Source of the DNA: Gammaproteobacteria bacterium
Lineage (GTDB): Bacteria > Pseudomonadota > Gammaproteobacteria > GCA-001735895
DNA: 8,364 nt
NCBI GenBank assembly: GCA_015494335.1
Contig: WGBK01000024.1
Location: forward strand, 1-8,364
Direction: 5' to 3'
Within the stretch, counting starts at the first letter, position 1, and each line of letters starts with the position of its first letter. The translations under genes and the position numbers were made by a program. The notes beneath the pieces are model-generated. The model was not told the origin of the DNA and made no database searches. It saw nothing but the letters and a program-made list of their open reading frames with translations. This document shows positions 1-7,295 of this stretch, piece by piece.

Positions 1-109
1 GTCGTAGCGTGAATCCATGGGGCGGTTGCTCGGGCTCGAATCTCGATGAAAGCGGGCAAGGATACTCCAGGCCCGGGGATTCATAAAGAGGTGCTTCCCT
101 TAATCCAGA

Positions 110-137
110 ACCCCAACATCTAAATCAGGGTTGGGGT
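110..137. repeat. Short perfect inverted repeat (8-bp stem, 12-nt loop)
   Basis: ACCCCAAC at 110-117 is followed by its reverse complement GTTGGGGT at 130-137, with a 12-nt loop. It directly abuts the larger palindromic element that begins at 137. On the minus-strand transcript of the cysC operon it would form a GC-rich hairpin, but no U-run follows, so it is not a standard intrinsic terminator. It could be a 3'-end stabilising hairpin or chance. The stem is seen directly; any function is inferred. Confidence 0.45.
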
Positions 138-224
138 AGTGCCTGTTCGGAAAAACGCCGTCAATACATCCCTGTAGGCTCCACGCCGGCATCCATGCCG
201 CCGAGGTTTTCCGAACAGACACTA
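137..224. repeat. Palindromic MITE-like / REP-like intergenic element
   Basis: The left arm 137-154 (TAGTGCCTGTTCGGAAAA) matches the reverse complement of the right arm 207-224 with one mismatch in 18 (C142 against A219); the inner 12 bp (143-154 with 207-218) pair perfectly. The 52-bp interior holds a second tight hairpin, CGGCAT-CC-ATGCCG at 187-200. Terminal inverted repeats, no coding capacity, about 90 bp, and an intergenic position next to the end of an operon are the marks of a miniature inverted-repeat element or a large REP-type palindrome. The outermost base pairs are TA on both sides, which would fit TA target duplication but is also simply part of the palindrome. It lies downstream of cysC and could act as a transcript-end structure. 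Confidence 0.7.
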
Positions 225-277
225 ACCCAAATTCATCAATGACTTTTGAACTGGGATGACTCGGGTTCGGCCCTCAA

Positions 278-880
278 TCAATCCTCTGGCGTTTTCACTG
301 CTTGCAGGATGTACTGGTACACCTCTTCGACGCTGCCTTCCAGATCCGAATCGGTGTGGGTGCTGAGTTCGGGGTTCAGCGGCTCTTCGTAGGGAGAGTC
401 GATACCCGTGAAATGCTTGATCTCGCCGGCACGGGCCCGCTTGTACAGGCCCTTCACATCCCGCATCTCGCAGACTTCCAGCGGGCAGTTGCAATAGATC
501 TCGTGGAAGTCAGGCGCAACGATCTTGCGGGCATTGTCCCGGTCTATGCGAAACGGCGAGATGAAGGCGGTCAACACGATGATGCCTGCCTCGACGAACA
601 GCTTCGACATCTGGCTGATACGCCGGATGTTCTCCTTGCGGTCTTCGTCGGAAAAGCCGAGGTCGGCGCACAGACCGTGACGCACATTGTCGCCGTCAAG
701 CACATAGGTATTGAAGCCCTGCTGGAACAGGCGTTCCTCCACTGCATGGGCCAGCGTAGACTTGCCGGAACCGGACAGACCGGTAAACCAGAACAGTCCT
801 CCCTTGTGCCGGTTCTTCTGCTCCCGTCTCTGACGGGTGACGGTGGCGTTGTGCCAGACGACATTGCTGCTGTGGTCCAT
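278..880 (-). CDS. cysC: Adenylylsulfate (APS) kinase CysC
   Basis: It phosphorylates adenosine 5'-phosphosulfate with ATP to give PAPS, the activated sulfate used in assimilatory reduction and by sulfotransferases; cytosolic. The 200-residue product has the usual length of stand-alone bacterial CysC. The P-loop GLSGSGKST is at residues 34-42, followed by LDGDNVRHGL at 61-70, the ENIRRI segment around 83-88, and the TAFISPFR motif at 104-111 whose serine (S108) is the phosphorylated residue in the family. KGLYKRARAGEIKHFTG and DSPYEEP in the C-terminal half are also typical of the family. The ATG start has a good AGGGA Shine-Dalgarno sequence 6 nt upstream. It is not fused to CysN and no cysD, cysN or cysH lies nearby; it follows lnt by 85 nt, so its link to sulfate assimilation is from family knowledge, not context. 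Identification is firm. Confidence 0.96.
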   Translation of the reverse strand: MDHSSNVVWHNATVTRQRREQKNRHKGGLFWFTGLSGSGKSTLAHAVEERLFQQGFNTYVLDGDNVRHGLCADLGFSDEDRKENIRRISQMSKLFVEAGIIVLTAFISPFRIDRDNARKIVAPDFHEIYCNCPLEVCEMRDVKGLYKRARAGEIKHFTGIDSPYEEPLNPELSTHTDSDLEGSVEEVYQYILQAVKTPED

Positions 881-886
881 CGGTGT

Positions 887-891
887 TCCCT
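887..891 (-). promoter_or_regulatory. Ribosome binding site of cysC
   Basis: AGGGA on the minus strand, 6 nt before the cysC ATG (880-878). It is the best-placed Shine-Dalgarno sequence in the window. It supports this start and suggests that cysC is translated independently of lnt. I could not find a convincing promoter or terminator in the 85-nt lnt-cysC gap. Confidence 0.6.
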
Positions 892-965
892 GTGAAATTG
901 AAAAGCAGGGCCAGCCTAATCCAAAGCCAATCGCCGGTGTGTAATCCAGTTCTCAATCAGGAGGA

Positions 966-2501
966 TCATTTCTGTACCGGTTCCTTTCTCTCGAGAGGTT
1001 TGCGACGCAGGCCCATGAGAAACAGGGCCACGAGAATCAAACCGGCCAACCAGGGCTGGATGCGGGCAAAGGCGAGAAAGGGGGTGGCGCCCTGGCGAGG
1101 CTGGATCTCGCCTTGCAGGGTCGAGAGGACGAACAATCCGCTCGCCTCACCCTTTACCTGACCCTGTTCATCGAGGAAGGCCGAAGGGCCGGTGTTGGAA
1201 CTGCGCAGCAGGGGGCGCCCCGTTTCCAGGGCACGCATGCGGGCAATCTGAAGGTGCTGGTGGGGCGCCAGCGAGTCGCCGAACCAGGCATCGTTACTGG
1301 TGTTGACGAGAACCCGTGCCGCCGGAAGGTCGCGATTGACATCCCGGCTGAACACATCCTCGTAGCAGATGGACATCCCCAAGGGCACGCCCCGAACCGA
1401 CAGCAGGGGCTGCCGCAGAGGGCCGGGGGTCATGTCGGACATCGGGATATCGATATAGTCATCGAGAAAGCCGATCAGACGACGGAACGGGAAATACTCG
1501 CCGAAGGGCACCAGGTGCCGCTTGTGATAGACCTGCTCCCTGCCCGCGCCGAGCAGCAGCATGCTGTTGTAATAGACGCGGCGGTTCCAGTCGGAATAGA
1601 GGATACCGGTGAGCAGCGCCGTACCGCTTTCCCGTGCGCGCTCCGCCAGGGGTTCCAGCAGGGTTTTCCTCAGATCCTCGGCACGACCGGGAATCGCCGC
1701 CTCGGGCCACAGAATCAGATCCGCCTTTCCCCACAGGGACTCGCTTTCACGCAGGTAACGGTCGATGATCCGCTGCCGGGTATCGGAACGCCAGCGCATC
1801 TCCTGCGGGATGTTGCCCTGGATCATGGCCACCCGCAGCGGTTGGCCGACGGGCCGGGTCCATTCCTGCTGCTGCAAGGCAGCACCGCCGACAAGCAATA
1901 CCAGCAGAACAACTGCAGCCACGATGCGCCCACGATGCCGGAACAGGCGCAACAACAGCAGGGAGGCCAGGATCGACAACGCGCCGATACCGTATACACC
2001 AATCAGCGGCGCAAAACCCGCCAGCGGCGAATCGGTCTGGGCGTAACCGAGACTGAGCCAGGGAAAGCCGGTCAGGACCCAGCCCTTGGCCCATTCCATC
2101 GCGAACCAGCCCAGGGGCAACAGGGCAAGGATCATCCCCTCGGACCAGCCACGACACAGCCGCTGCATCAAGGCCAACAGGCCTCCGATGAAGGCGGCCA
2201 GGGTGAGGATCATCAGCGCGGTGAGTGCGCCGGCCACGGTCGGAGGCGCATTGCCAAAGTCGTGCAGGCTGTTGTAGAGCCAGTAGACGCCAAAGCCGTA
2301 CCAGCCGACCCCGAACAACCAGCCGAGCAGGAAGGCGCGCTTGCTGCTCCGGGCCTGCCGCCACAACTGGATCAACAGCGCCGGCAGCAACAGCGCCAGC
2401 GGCCAGAGCTTGAAGGGCGCGAAGGCCAGCGGCATCAGGCTACCGGCCGCAAGGGCAATCAGCAGGGCCGGGGAACCGGCCATCCAGCGGGTTGTTTTCA
2501 C
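966..2501 (-). CDS. lnt: Apolipoprotein N-acyltransferase Lnt
   Basis: Inner-membrane enzyme that adds the third acyl chain, from phospholipid, to the N-terminal cysteine of apolipoproteins, the last step of lipoprotein maturation before Lol sorting. The 511-residue protein matches the family length. Residues about 10-210 carry several hydrophobic membrane segments, then a nitrilase-like periplasmic domain (about 222-480), then a final hydrophobic helix (about 486-500) before a basic tail. The nitrilase catalytic triad is readable: E267 in LILWPEAAIPG, K327 in YHKRHLVPFGEYFPFR and C379 in GMSICYEDVF. The start is GTG, overlapping the corC stop by 4 nt (GTGA), which points to translational coupling; an AAGGA lies 12 nt upstream. 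The corC-lnt pairing is conserved in gammaproteobacteria. Confidence 0.97.
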   Translation of the reverse strand: MKTTRWMAGSPALLIALAAGSLMPLAFAPFKLWPLALLLPALLIQLWRQARSSKRAFLLGWLFGVGWYGFGVYWLYNSLHDFGNAPPTVAGALTALMILTLAAFIGGLLALMQRLCRGWSEGMILALLPLGWFAMEWAKGWVLTGFPWLSLGYAQTDSPLAGFAPLIGVYGIGALSILASLLLLRLFRHRGRIVAAVVLLVLLVGGAALQQQEWTRPVGQPLRVAMIQGNIPQEMRWRSDTRQRIIDRYLRESESLWGKADLILWPEAAIPGRAEDLRKTLLEPLAERARESGTALLTGILYSDWNRRVYYNSMLLLGAGREQVYHKRHLVPFGEYFPFRRLIGFLDDYIDIPMSDMTPGPLRQPLLSVRGVPLGMSICYEDVFSRDVNRDLPAARVLVNTSNDAWFGDSLAPHQHLQIARMRALETGRPLLRSSNTGPSAFLDEQGQVKGEASGLFVLSTLQGEIQPRQGATPFLAFARIQPWLAGLILVALFLMGLRRKPLERKEPVQK

Positions 2502-3367
2502 CCTTCGTTGTGTTCCTTCGCCACGGCTTCGGCCCGGTTATCGATCACCTGGAACAGGTGAACTTGACGGCTGTCGGCGCTGAGCACGCGGATGGTCAGG
2601 CCATCGATGTCGATGCTTTCCCCGCGCTTGGGAAGATGACCGATCCGGCCCAGCAGGTAGCCGCCGATGGTCTCGACATCCTCGTTGCGGAAGTCGGTGC
2701 GAAAATAGCGATTGAAGTCATCCAGCGGCGTGAGGGCCCGGACGCTGTAGCGATGCTGCCCATGCTCTCGAATATCGACTTCCTCGTCGTCCTCGTCATG
2801 CTCGTCATCGATTTCGCCGACGATCTGCTCCAGTACATCCTCGATCGTGACCAGGCCGGAAACGCCGCCGTATTCATCGACGATCATGGCCATGTGACGG
2901 CGATTGGCACGGAACTCCTTGAGCAGCACCGACAGACGCTTGCTTTCGGGAATGAAGGTGGCGGGACGAATGAAATCGTTGATCTCGAAGGGAGCCTCCG
3001 GGTCCAGCACGAAGGACAGCAGGTCCTTGGCCAGCAGGATGCCCACCACATCGTCCTTGTGGTCGTCGATGACCGGAAAGCGAGAGTGGCCCGATTCGCT
3101 GATGATACGCACGATATCCGCGAGGCTGTTCTCGTGATCGATTACGGTCATCTGGCCGCGGGGGATCATGATGTCGCGCACCTGCATGTCGGAGACCTGC
3201 AGCACGCCTTCGATCATGCTCAGTTCGTCGCTACCGATAAGGTGGTGTTTCTGGAGGTCCCGAAGCAGCTCGATCAGCTCCTCCTGGGTTTGCGGGCCGG
3301 CGGAAAAGGCACCAATCAGGCGCTCCAGCCAGCCCTTGCTCGATCCGCTGCCGTCGGGGTCGCTCAT
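2498..3367 (-). CDS. corC: CorC/YbeX family CBS-domain protein
   Basis: Cytosolic CorC_HlyC-type protein, historically tied to Mg2+/Co2+ efflux through CorA and more recently to ribosome and heat-stress phenotypes for YbeX; the exact activity is unsettled. The 289-residue protein lacks the N-terminal DUF21 membrane domain of larger relatives, as does E. coli CorC. Two CBS repeats are visible, about residues 65-122 (beginning VRDIMIPR) and 133-188 (including MIVDEYGGVSGLVTIEDVLE). Next comes a strongly acidic stretch (about 185-197), then a C-terminal transporter-associated CorC domain (about 205-275, with ETIGGYLL). It starts 13 nt after the ybeY stop with an ATG but without a clear Shine-Dalgarno sequence, so coupling to ybeY is likely. 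Its end overlaps lnt by 4 nt. Confidence 0.95.
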   Translation of the reverse strand: MSDPDGSGSSKGWLERLIGAFSAGPQTQEELIELLRDLQKHHLIGSDELSMIEGVLQVSDMQVRDIMIPRGQMTVIDHENSLADIVRIISESGHSRFPVIDDHKDDVVGILLAKDLLSFVLDPEAPFEINDFIRPATFIPESKRLSVLLKEFRANRRHMAMIVDEYGGVSGLVTIEDVLEQIVGEIDDEHDEDDEEVDIREHGQHRYSVRALTPLDDFNRYFRTDFRNEDVETIGGYLLGRIGHLPKRGESIDIDGLTIRVLSADSRQVHLFQVIDNRAEAVAKEHNEG

Positions 3368-3380
3368 ATGGGGTGGGTTC

Positions 3381-3848
3381 TCAGGTAGGAAGATAGGGGT
3401 TAGTGTGGCCGAGAGACTTCAGAATTTCAATCTCCAGGGCCTCCATGCTTGCCGCTTCGGCCTCGGTTTCGTGGTCCAGGCCCTGCAGATGCAGCATGCC
3501 GTGCACCACCAGGTGCGCCCAGTGGGCCTGCGGGGGTTTGCCCTGCTCTCGCGCTTCGGCCTCCACCACCGGAGCGCAGATCACCAGGTCGCCCAGGCAT
3601 TCGTAGTCCAGCAACTCCGGCGGCAGTTCCGACGGGAAGGACAGCACATTGGTCGGCTTGTCGCGGCCGCGATAGTCGCGGTTGAGACGCCGGCTTTCGG
3701 CCTCGTCGACAATACGGATGGTCTGCTCGAGTTCCGTGTAGGGCCGCTGCAGGGCGGCCCGCACCCAGCGATCGAACAAGGCCGGTTCGGGAATTTCCCG
3801 AAAGCCGCTGTCGTTCTGCAGATCAATCCTGAGGATGCTTTCGCTCAT
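3381..3848 (-). CDS. ybeY: Endoribonuclease YbeY (rRNA maturation factor)
   Basis: Zinc-dependent single-strand endoribonuclease involved in 16S rRNA 3'-end maturation and 70S ribosome quality control. The 155-residue protein has the usual family length. The signature H-x3-H-x5-H zinc motif is present as HGMLHLQGLDH, with histidines 116, 120 and 126. Upstream, RDKPTNVLSFP at about 62-72 and LGDLVI at 85-90 are family hallmarks. The ATG start lies inside the end of ybeZ (26-nt overlap). A GAGGA sits only 2 nt before the ATG, too close to be a normal binding site, so translation probably depends on coupling with ybeZ. The ybeZ-ybeY adjacency agrees with the known physical and functional partnership of the two products. 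Confidence 0.97.
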   Translation of the reverse strand: MSESILRIDLQNDSGFREIPEPALFDRWVRAALQRPYTELEQTIRIVDEAESRRLNRDYRGRDKPTNVLSFPSELPPELLDYECLGDLVICAPVVEAEAREQGKPPQAHWAHLVVHGMLHLQGLDHETEAEAASMEALEIEILKSLGHTNPYLPT

Positions 3849-4776
3849 AGTCCTCGTAAGCCTCGACGATATTCTGCACCAGCGGATGCCGCACCACGTC
3901 GCGGGCCGTGAAATGGGTGAAGCCGATGCCCTCGACCGGGCGCAGGATATCCAGCACCTGCTGCAGCCCCGAGGTCCGGTGCCCGGGCAGGTCGGTCTGG
4001 GTGATATCGCCGGTAATCACCGCCCGTGAACCGAATCCGACACGGGTCAGGAACATCTTCATCTGTTGTGGCGTGGTGTTCTGCGCCTCGTCGAGGATGA
4101 CGAAGGCGTGGTTCAGGGTGCGTCCGCGCATGTAGGCCAGCGGCGCCACCTCGATGACATGTCGGGCAATCAGCTTTTCCACCTTGTCGAAACCGAGCAT
4201 CTCGTAGAGGGCGTCGTAGACCGGGCGCAGGTAGGGATCGACCTTCTGCGCCAGATCGCCGGGCAGGAAGCCCAGCTTTTCCCCGGCCTCGACCGCCGGT
4301 CGGGTCAGCACCAGCCTAGACACCTGTTCCTGTTCCAGGGCTTCCACGGCCTTGGCCACCGCCAGCCAGGTCTTGCCGGTGCCGGCAGGGCCGATGCCGA
4401 AGTTCACATCATGGCGGGAAATGGCCTCGAGATAGGCGTTCTGCTGCCGCGATTTGGGCAGGATCAGGGTTTTCTTCAGCCGCACCGAAGCCTTGAGCTC
4501 GTCGGGATGCAGGCGGTTCTTGCACATCATCAGGGTCTCGGCTACCTTGCGGTCGGTGAGCAGACCCTGCCGCGCCAGTTCGACCAGACGCTCGAGACAG
4601 CCCAGTGCCACCTGCACATCCTCACCCTCTCCGATCAGACGGATCTCCGATCCCTGCTGACGGCAGCGCACCGAGAACCAGGATTCGATGTCGCGGATAT
4701 TCTTCTGGAATTCGCCGAACAGCTCGGCGCGCTGGCTGCTGTCGAGATCGGTGATCTGGATCGAGTTTTCGGCCAC
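3823..4776 (-). CDS. ybeZ: PhoH-like ATPase YbeZ
   Basis: Cytosolic P-loop NTPase of the PhoH family, thought to act with YbeY in RNA metabolism; some PhoH proteins are ATP-dependent helicases, but the role of this one is inferred. It has 317 residues, slightly shorter than E. coli YbeZ. Walker A is GPAGTGKT at residues 129-136, Walker B is VILDEAQN at 226-233, with TRPAVEAGEKLGFLPGD (158-174) between them and GDITQTDLPG (256-265) and FTARDVVRHPLV (289-300) after them, all family-typical. The N-terminal 100 residues look like the KH-like RNA-binding part. The start is GTG, the first possible in-frame start after the stop of the upstream Wzz-like gene, only 6 nt away; no Shine-Dalgarno sequence is visible, so re-initiation after the upstream gene is the likely mode. 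Confidence 0.95.
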   Translation of the reverse strand: MAENSIQITDLDSSQRAELFGEFQKNIRDIESWFSVRCRQQGSEIRLIGEGEDVQVALGCLERLVELARQGLLTDRKVAETLMMCKNRLHPDELKASVRLKKTLILPKSRQQNAYLEAISRHDVNFGIGPAGTGKTWLAVAKAVEALEQEQVSRLVLTRPAVEAGEKLGFLPGDLAQKVDPYLRPVYDALYEMLGFDKVEKLIARHVIEVAPLAYMRGRTLNHAFVILDEAQNTTPQQMKMFLTRVGFGSRAVITGDITQTDLPGHRTSGLQQVLDILRPVEGIGFTHFTARDVVRHPLVQNIVEAYEDYERKHPQD

Positions 4777-4782
4777 GGCGGG

Positions 4783-5892
4783 TCAGTTCTGCTCTTGTTC
4801 CCGCTCGCGGACCTGGTCGCGGAACAGGGCAAGCAACACCGCCATGAAAGCCAGAAAACCCGCCATGAAGACGACCAACACCAGCAACAAATTGCGCGAC
4901 AAGCCCGCAGGCTTGACGGAGCGCACCGGATCGGACACCACCCGCGAGATATTGAAGGATTTCAACTTGCCGCGAATGGCCTCGACGGCTCTCTGCTGCT
5001 GCTCGACCTTCAACTGGTGCGCGCGCCGGATATCGTCCATCTTCAGGCGGCTAGCCTCAATGGCCTGATTCTGCTGGTCCTGCTTGATCTTGTTGTCGAG
5101 GAGGATTTCCTCGAAACGGGCCTCGAGTACACGATCATCTACCTCGCCTTCCCGGTTCAGCAGCAGTTGCTTCTGCTCGTCGGTCATCGAGCGCAATACA
5201 CTCTCCTTGCCGCCGGTTTCAATGATCTTCTGTGTTTCCTGCAGATGCTTCAATTTCTGTTCGGCAGTCTGTATCTGCAGCTTCAGCTTGTCCAACTGGG
5301 CCTGCAGGGTGCGTGGATCCATCAATTCCGCCAGCTTGGCCTCGGCCGCCTGCAACTCGGCCTGCAGGCCGGTCTGGTAGAGGGCCACCAACTGCTGATG
5401 GTCGCGAAGAACCGAGGCAGCCACCTCTTTCTGGAAGTCCGTGAACAAGGGTTGCCGGTCCAGCGGGATCTTGTTCTGGATCACGACAATATCGCTGTTC
5501 TTGGGGGAACTGACCGAGGTTTCGAAGCGCTTGAGTTGCGGATTCTGTTTCAGGTACCGGGCCGTAATGGCGGGCAGAATGGCGTTGGTCAACTTGCCCT
5601 TGAGGGATTCCGGCGTTTCGATCTTGACCACCTGTCCGCCGGTATTGATCGCGCCGATCTGTATCGCCGTGTTGAGCTGGTACTTTTCCTGGTACAGAAA
5701 CAGGGCGTAGATCGCGCCCAGCACGGCCAGAACCAGAAACAGGCTCCAGAAAATGCGCTTGTAGGCCCGCAGCCGGATCCACAGATCCACCAGGCTGACT
5801 TCATCCTCCTGACAGGAGACCGTCAGGTACGGCGGATAGACAACGGGAATGGCGTCGTTGCCGGGGAGGTCTCGGTTGCGGGGTTCATTCAT
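4783..5892 (-). CDS. Wzz-like polysaccharide co-polymerase (chain length determinant) protein
   Basis: Probable inner-membrane protein that sets the length of, or supports export of, a surface polysaccharide. The 369 residues show the architecture of PCP proteins: a cytosolic N-terminus with DEVSLVDLWIRLRAYKRIFW at 30-49 like the start of a Wzz domain, transmembrane helix 1 at about 47-67, a large periplasmic region rich in Q/E/K/L with long coiled-coil potential (about 165-310), a proline-containing segment DPVRSVKPAGLSR (321-333), transmembrane helix 2 at about 335-357, and a short charged cytosolic tail. There is no C-terminal tyrosine-kinase domain. The ATG overlaps the miaB stop by 8 nt; an AGAGGA lies 13 nt upstream, rather far. 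The stop is 6 nt before ybeZ. Sitting inside the miaB-ybeZ block is unusual. Family assignment rests on topology and motifs; the polysaccharide is unknown. Confidence 0.8.
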   Translation of the reverse strand: MNEPRNRDLPGNDAIPVVYPPYLTVSCQEDEVSLVDLWIRLRAYKRIFWSLFLVLAVLGAIYALFLYQEKYQLNTAIQIGAINTGGQVVKIETPESLKGKLTNAILPAITARYLKQNPQLKRFETSVSSPKNSDIVVIQNKIPLDRQPLFTDFQKEVAASVLRDHQQLVALYQTGLQAELQAAEAKLAELMDPRTLQAQLDKLKLQIQTAEQKLKHLQETQKIIETGGKESVLRSMTDEQKQLLLNREGEVDDRVLEARFEEILLDNKIKQDQQNQAIEASRLKMDDIRRAHQLKVEQQQRAVEAIRGKLKSFNISRVVSDPVRSVKPAGLSRNLLLVLVVFMAGFLAFMAVLLALFRDQVREREQEQN

Positions 5893-7216
5893 GGTCGATC
5901 AACTGTCCTCTCAGGGAATTGCTCAGGGCTTCGGTAATGGTCACATCCGCAAACCGCCCGATCAGTTCGGCCGGACCAGCGAAATTGACCACCCGGTTGT
6001 TCTCGGTGCGGCCGGAGAGCATTGTAGCATCCTTGCGCGAATGGCCTTCGACGAGGATGCGCTGACGGGTTCTGACCATGTCACGCGAGATCTCCCCGGC
6101 AAACTGCAGGATGCGGCTCTGCAGGGCGGACAGGCGCTGTTTCTTGGTTTCCATCGGCACATCGTCCGGCAGGTAGGAAGCCGGGGTACCCGGCCGCTGG
6201 CTGTATATGAAGCTGAACGAGGTATCGAATCGGATGTCGTCGATCAGCTTCATGGTCTGGCGGAAATCCTCGTCGGTTTCTCCAGGGAAGCCCACGATGA
6301 AATCCGAGGATATGCTGATGCCGGGACGTGCCTCGCGCAGGCGCCGGATTTTGTGCTTGTATTCGAGGGCCGTGTGGCCGCGTTTCATCTGCATCAGAAT
6401 GCGATCGGAACCGCTCTGTACCGGCAGGTGGATATGGCTGACCAGCTCCGGCACCTCGGCGAAGGTCTGGATCAGGCTGTCGGTGAATTCCACCGGGTGG
6501 GAGGTGGTGAAGCGGATGCGATCGATACCGTCAATGGCGGCCACATAATGGATCAGCAGGGCCAGATCGGCGATCTCGCCATCATGCATCTCACCCCGGT
6601 AGGCATTGACATTCTGCCCCAGCAGGTTGACCTCGCGCACGCCCTGCCGGGCCAGCTCGGCGACCTCGGCAATGACATCATCGAGCGGTCGGCTGATCTC
6701 CTCGCCCCGGGTGTAGGGTACGACACAGAAGGTGCAGTACTTGCTGCAGCCTTCCATCACCGACACGAAAGCCTTGACGCCATCCATCTTCGGCGCCGGC
6801 AGGTGGTCGAACTTCTCGATCTCGGGGAAGCTGACATCAACCACAGGCTCGCGGGCATCGCGCACCCGGTCAAGCATCTGCGGCAGCCGATGCAGGGTCT
6901 GTGGACCGAACACCATGTCGACAAAAGGCGCTCGGGCACGGATGGCGTCCCCTTCCTGGCTGGCCACGCAGCCACCGACACCGATCACCAGCGCCGGATT
7001 CTTCTGCTTGAGCTGACGCCAGCGGCCCAGTTGGGAAAACACCTTCTCCTGGGCCTTTTCCCGCACCGAGCAGGTATTGAGCAGCAGCACATCCGCCTCG
7101 GCCTCATCCTCGGTCATGACCAGGCCGCAGTCGGCCTGCAACACGTCCAGCATCTTGGACGAGTCGTATTCGTTCATCTGGCATCCGTGGGTACGGATGA
7201 AAACTTTCTGCGTCAT
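5885..7216 (-). CDS. miaB: tRNA-2-methylthio-N6-dimethylallyladenosine synthase MiaB
   Basis: Radical SAM methylthiotransferase that converts i6A37 to ms2i6A37 in tRNAs reading UNN codons; cytosolic, with two [4Fe-4S] clusters. The 443-residue protein has the family's domains in order: an N-terminal UPF0004 domain with cluster cysteines C12 (HGCQMNEYD), C49 (NTCSVREKA) and C83 (GVGGCVASQEG); the radical SAM core with C157, C161 and C164 in CSKYCTFC followed by VVPYTRGEE; and a C-terminal TRAM domain (about 375-440). All six cysteines are in place, so it should be active. The ATG fits the family N-terminus; no clear Shine-Dalgarno sequence precedes it. It is likely the first gene of the miaB-wzz-ybeZ-ybeY-corC-lnt unit, with a possible promoter in the 79-nt gap upstream. 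Confidence 0.98.
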   Translation of the reverse strand: MTQKVFIRTHGCQMNEYDSSKMLDVLQADCGLVMTEDEAEADVLLLNTCSVREKAQEKVFSQLGRWRQLKQKNPALVIGVGGCVASQEGDAIRARAPFVDMVFGPQTLHRLPQMLDRVRDAREPVVDVSFPEIEKFDHLPAPKMDGVKAFVSVMEGCSKYCTFCVVPYTRGEEISRPLDDVIAEVAELARQGVREVNLLGQNVNAYRGEMHDGEIADLALLIHYVAAIDGIDRIRFTTSHPVEFTDSLIQTFAEVPELVSHIHLPVQSGSDRILMQMKRGHTALEYKHKIRRLREARPGISISSDFIVGFPGETDEDFRQTMKLIDDIRFDTSFSFIYSQRPGTPASYLPDDVPMETKKQRLSALQSRILQFAGEISRDMVRTRQRILVEGHSRKDATMLSGRTENNRVVNFAGPAELIGRFADVTITEALSNSLRGQLIDHE

Positions 7217-7253
7217 GGAGAGTTGGGGCCGGCCGGCAATCGGGAAACGCGCA

Positions 7254-7282
7254 AAAATACACCGCTCCGGGGCAGATATCCA
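7254..7282 (-). promoter_or_regulatory. Possible sigma70-type promoter of miaB
   Basis: In the 79-nt gap between the manC stop and miaB, the minus strand carries TGGATA (7282-7277) as a -35-like box, a 17-nt spacer and TATTTT (7259-7254) as a -10-like box, about 37 nt upstream of the miaB ATG. The -35 matches consensus at 4 of 6 positions. It is the only AT-rich spot in the gap. A shared transcript from manC cannot be excluded, because no terminator is visible. Confidence 0.35.
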
Positions 7283-7295
7283 GTGTTGCAGCCCC

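Larger units (their letters stand above)
1..277. other. Non-coding region downstream of cysC
   Basis: No convincing gene is visible here. The only structure I can support is a small hairpin (110-137) and an 88-bp palindromic element (137-224), each listed separately. Between the element and the cysC stop codon (224-277) there is a weak AACCC/GGGTT pairing (224-228 with 263-267, loop 34 nt) but no T-run, so no rho-independent terminator can be called. Bases 1-109 show nothing recognisable. An ATG on the minus strand at 18-16 opens a frame that leaves the window after six codons, too little to call a gene. Confidence 0.6.

Noticed and set aside
1..18. Possible gene start on the minus strand (ATG at 18-16) running off the left edge
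   Set aside because: Only six codons are visible and no Shine-Dalgarno sequence precedes them, so it cannot be supported.
10..83. 7-bp inverted repeat TGAATCC / GGATTCA with a 60-nt spacer
   Set aside because: Too short for such wide spacing; expected by chance, and nothing else supports an element here.
302..895. Plus-strand open frame of 197 codons antisense to cysC
   Set aside because: It mirrors the cysC reading frame almost exactly, and cysC has all its motifs and a ribosome binding site.
1113..2561. Plus-strand open frame of 482 codons antisense to lnt
   Set aside because: The product is dominated by Q, R, G and P with no family resemblance, opposite an lnt with an intact catalytic triad. 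Treated as a shadow frame.
2774..2814. Strongly acidic run in CorC (residues about 185-197)
   Set aside because: An acidic linker between the second CBS repeat and the C-terminal domain is common in this family, so it is not unusual.
2492..3388. Plus-strand open frame of 298 codons antisense to corC
   Set aside because: It has no recognisable domain and is fully explained by the corC gene on the other strand.
4066..5937. Very long plus-strand open frame (623 codons) antisense to ybeZ, the Wzz-like gene and the end of miaB
   Set aside because: It lies opposite well-recognised genes, its translation is low-complexity and rich in Q, L, H and G with no recognisable domain, and it crosses gene borders. 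It is a codon-bias shadow in GC-rich DNA.
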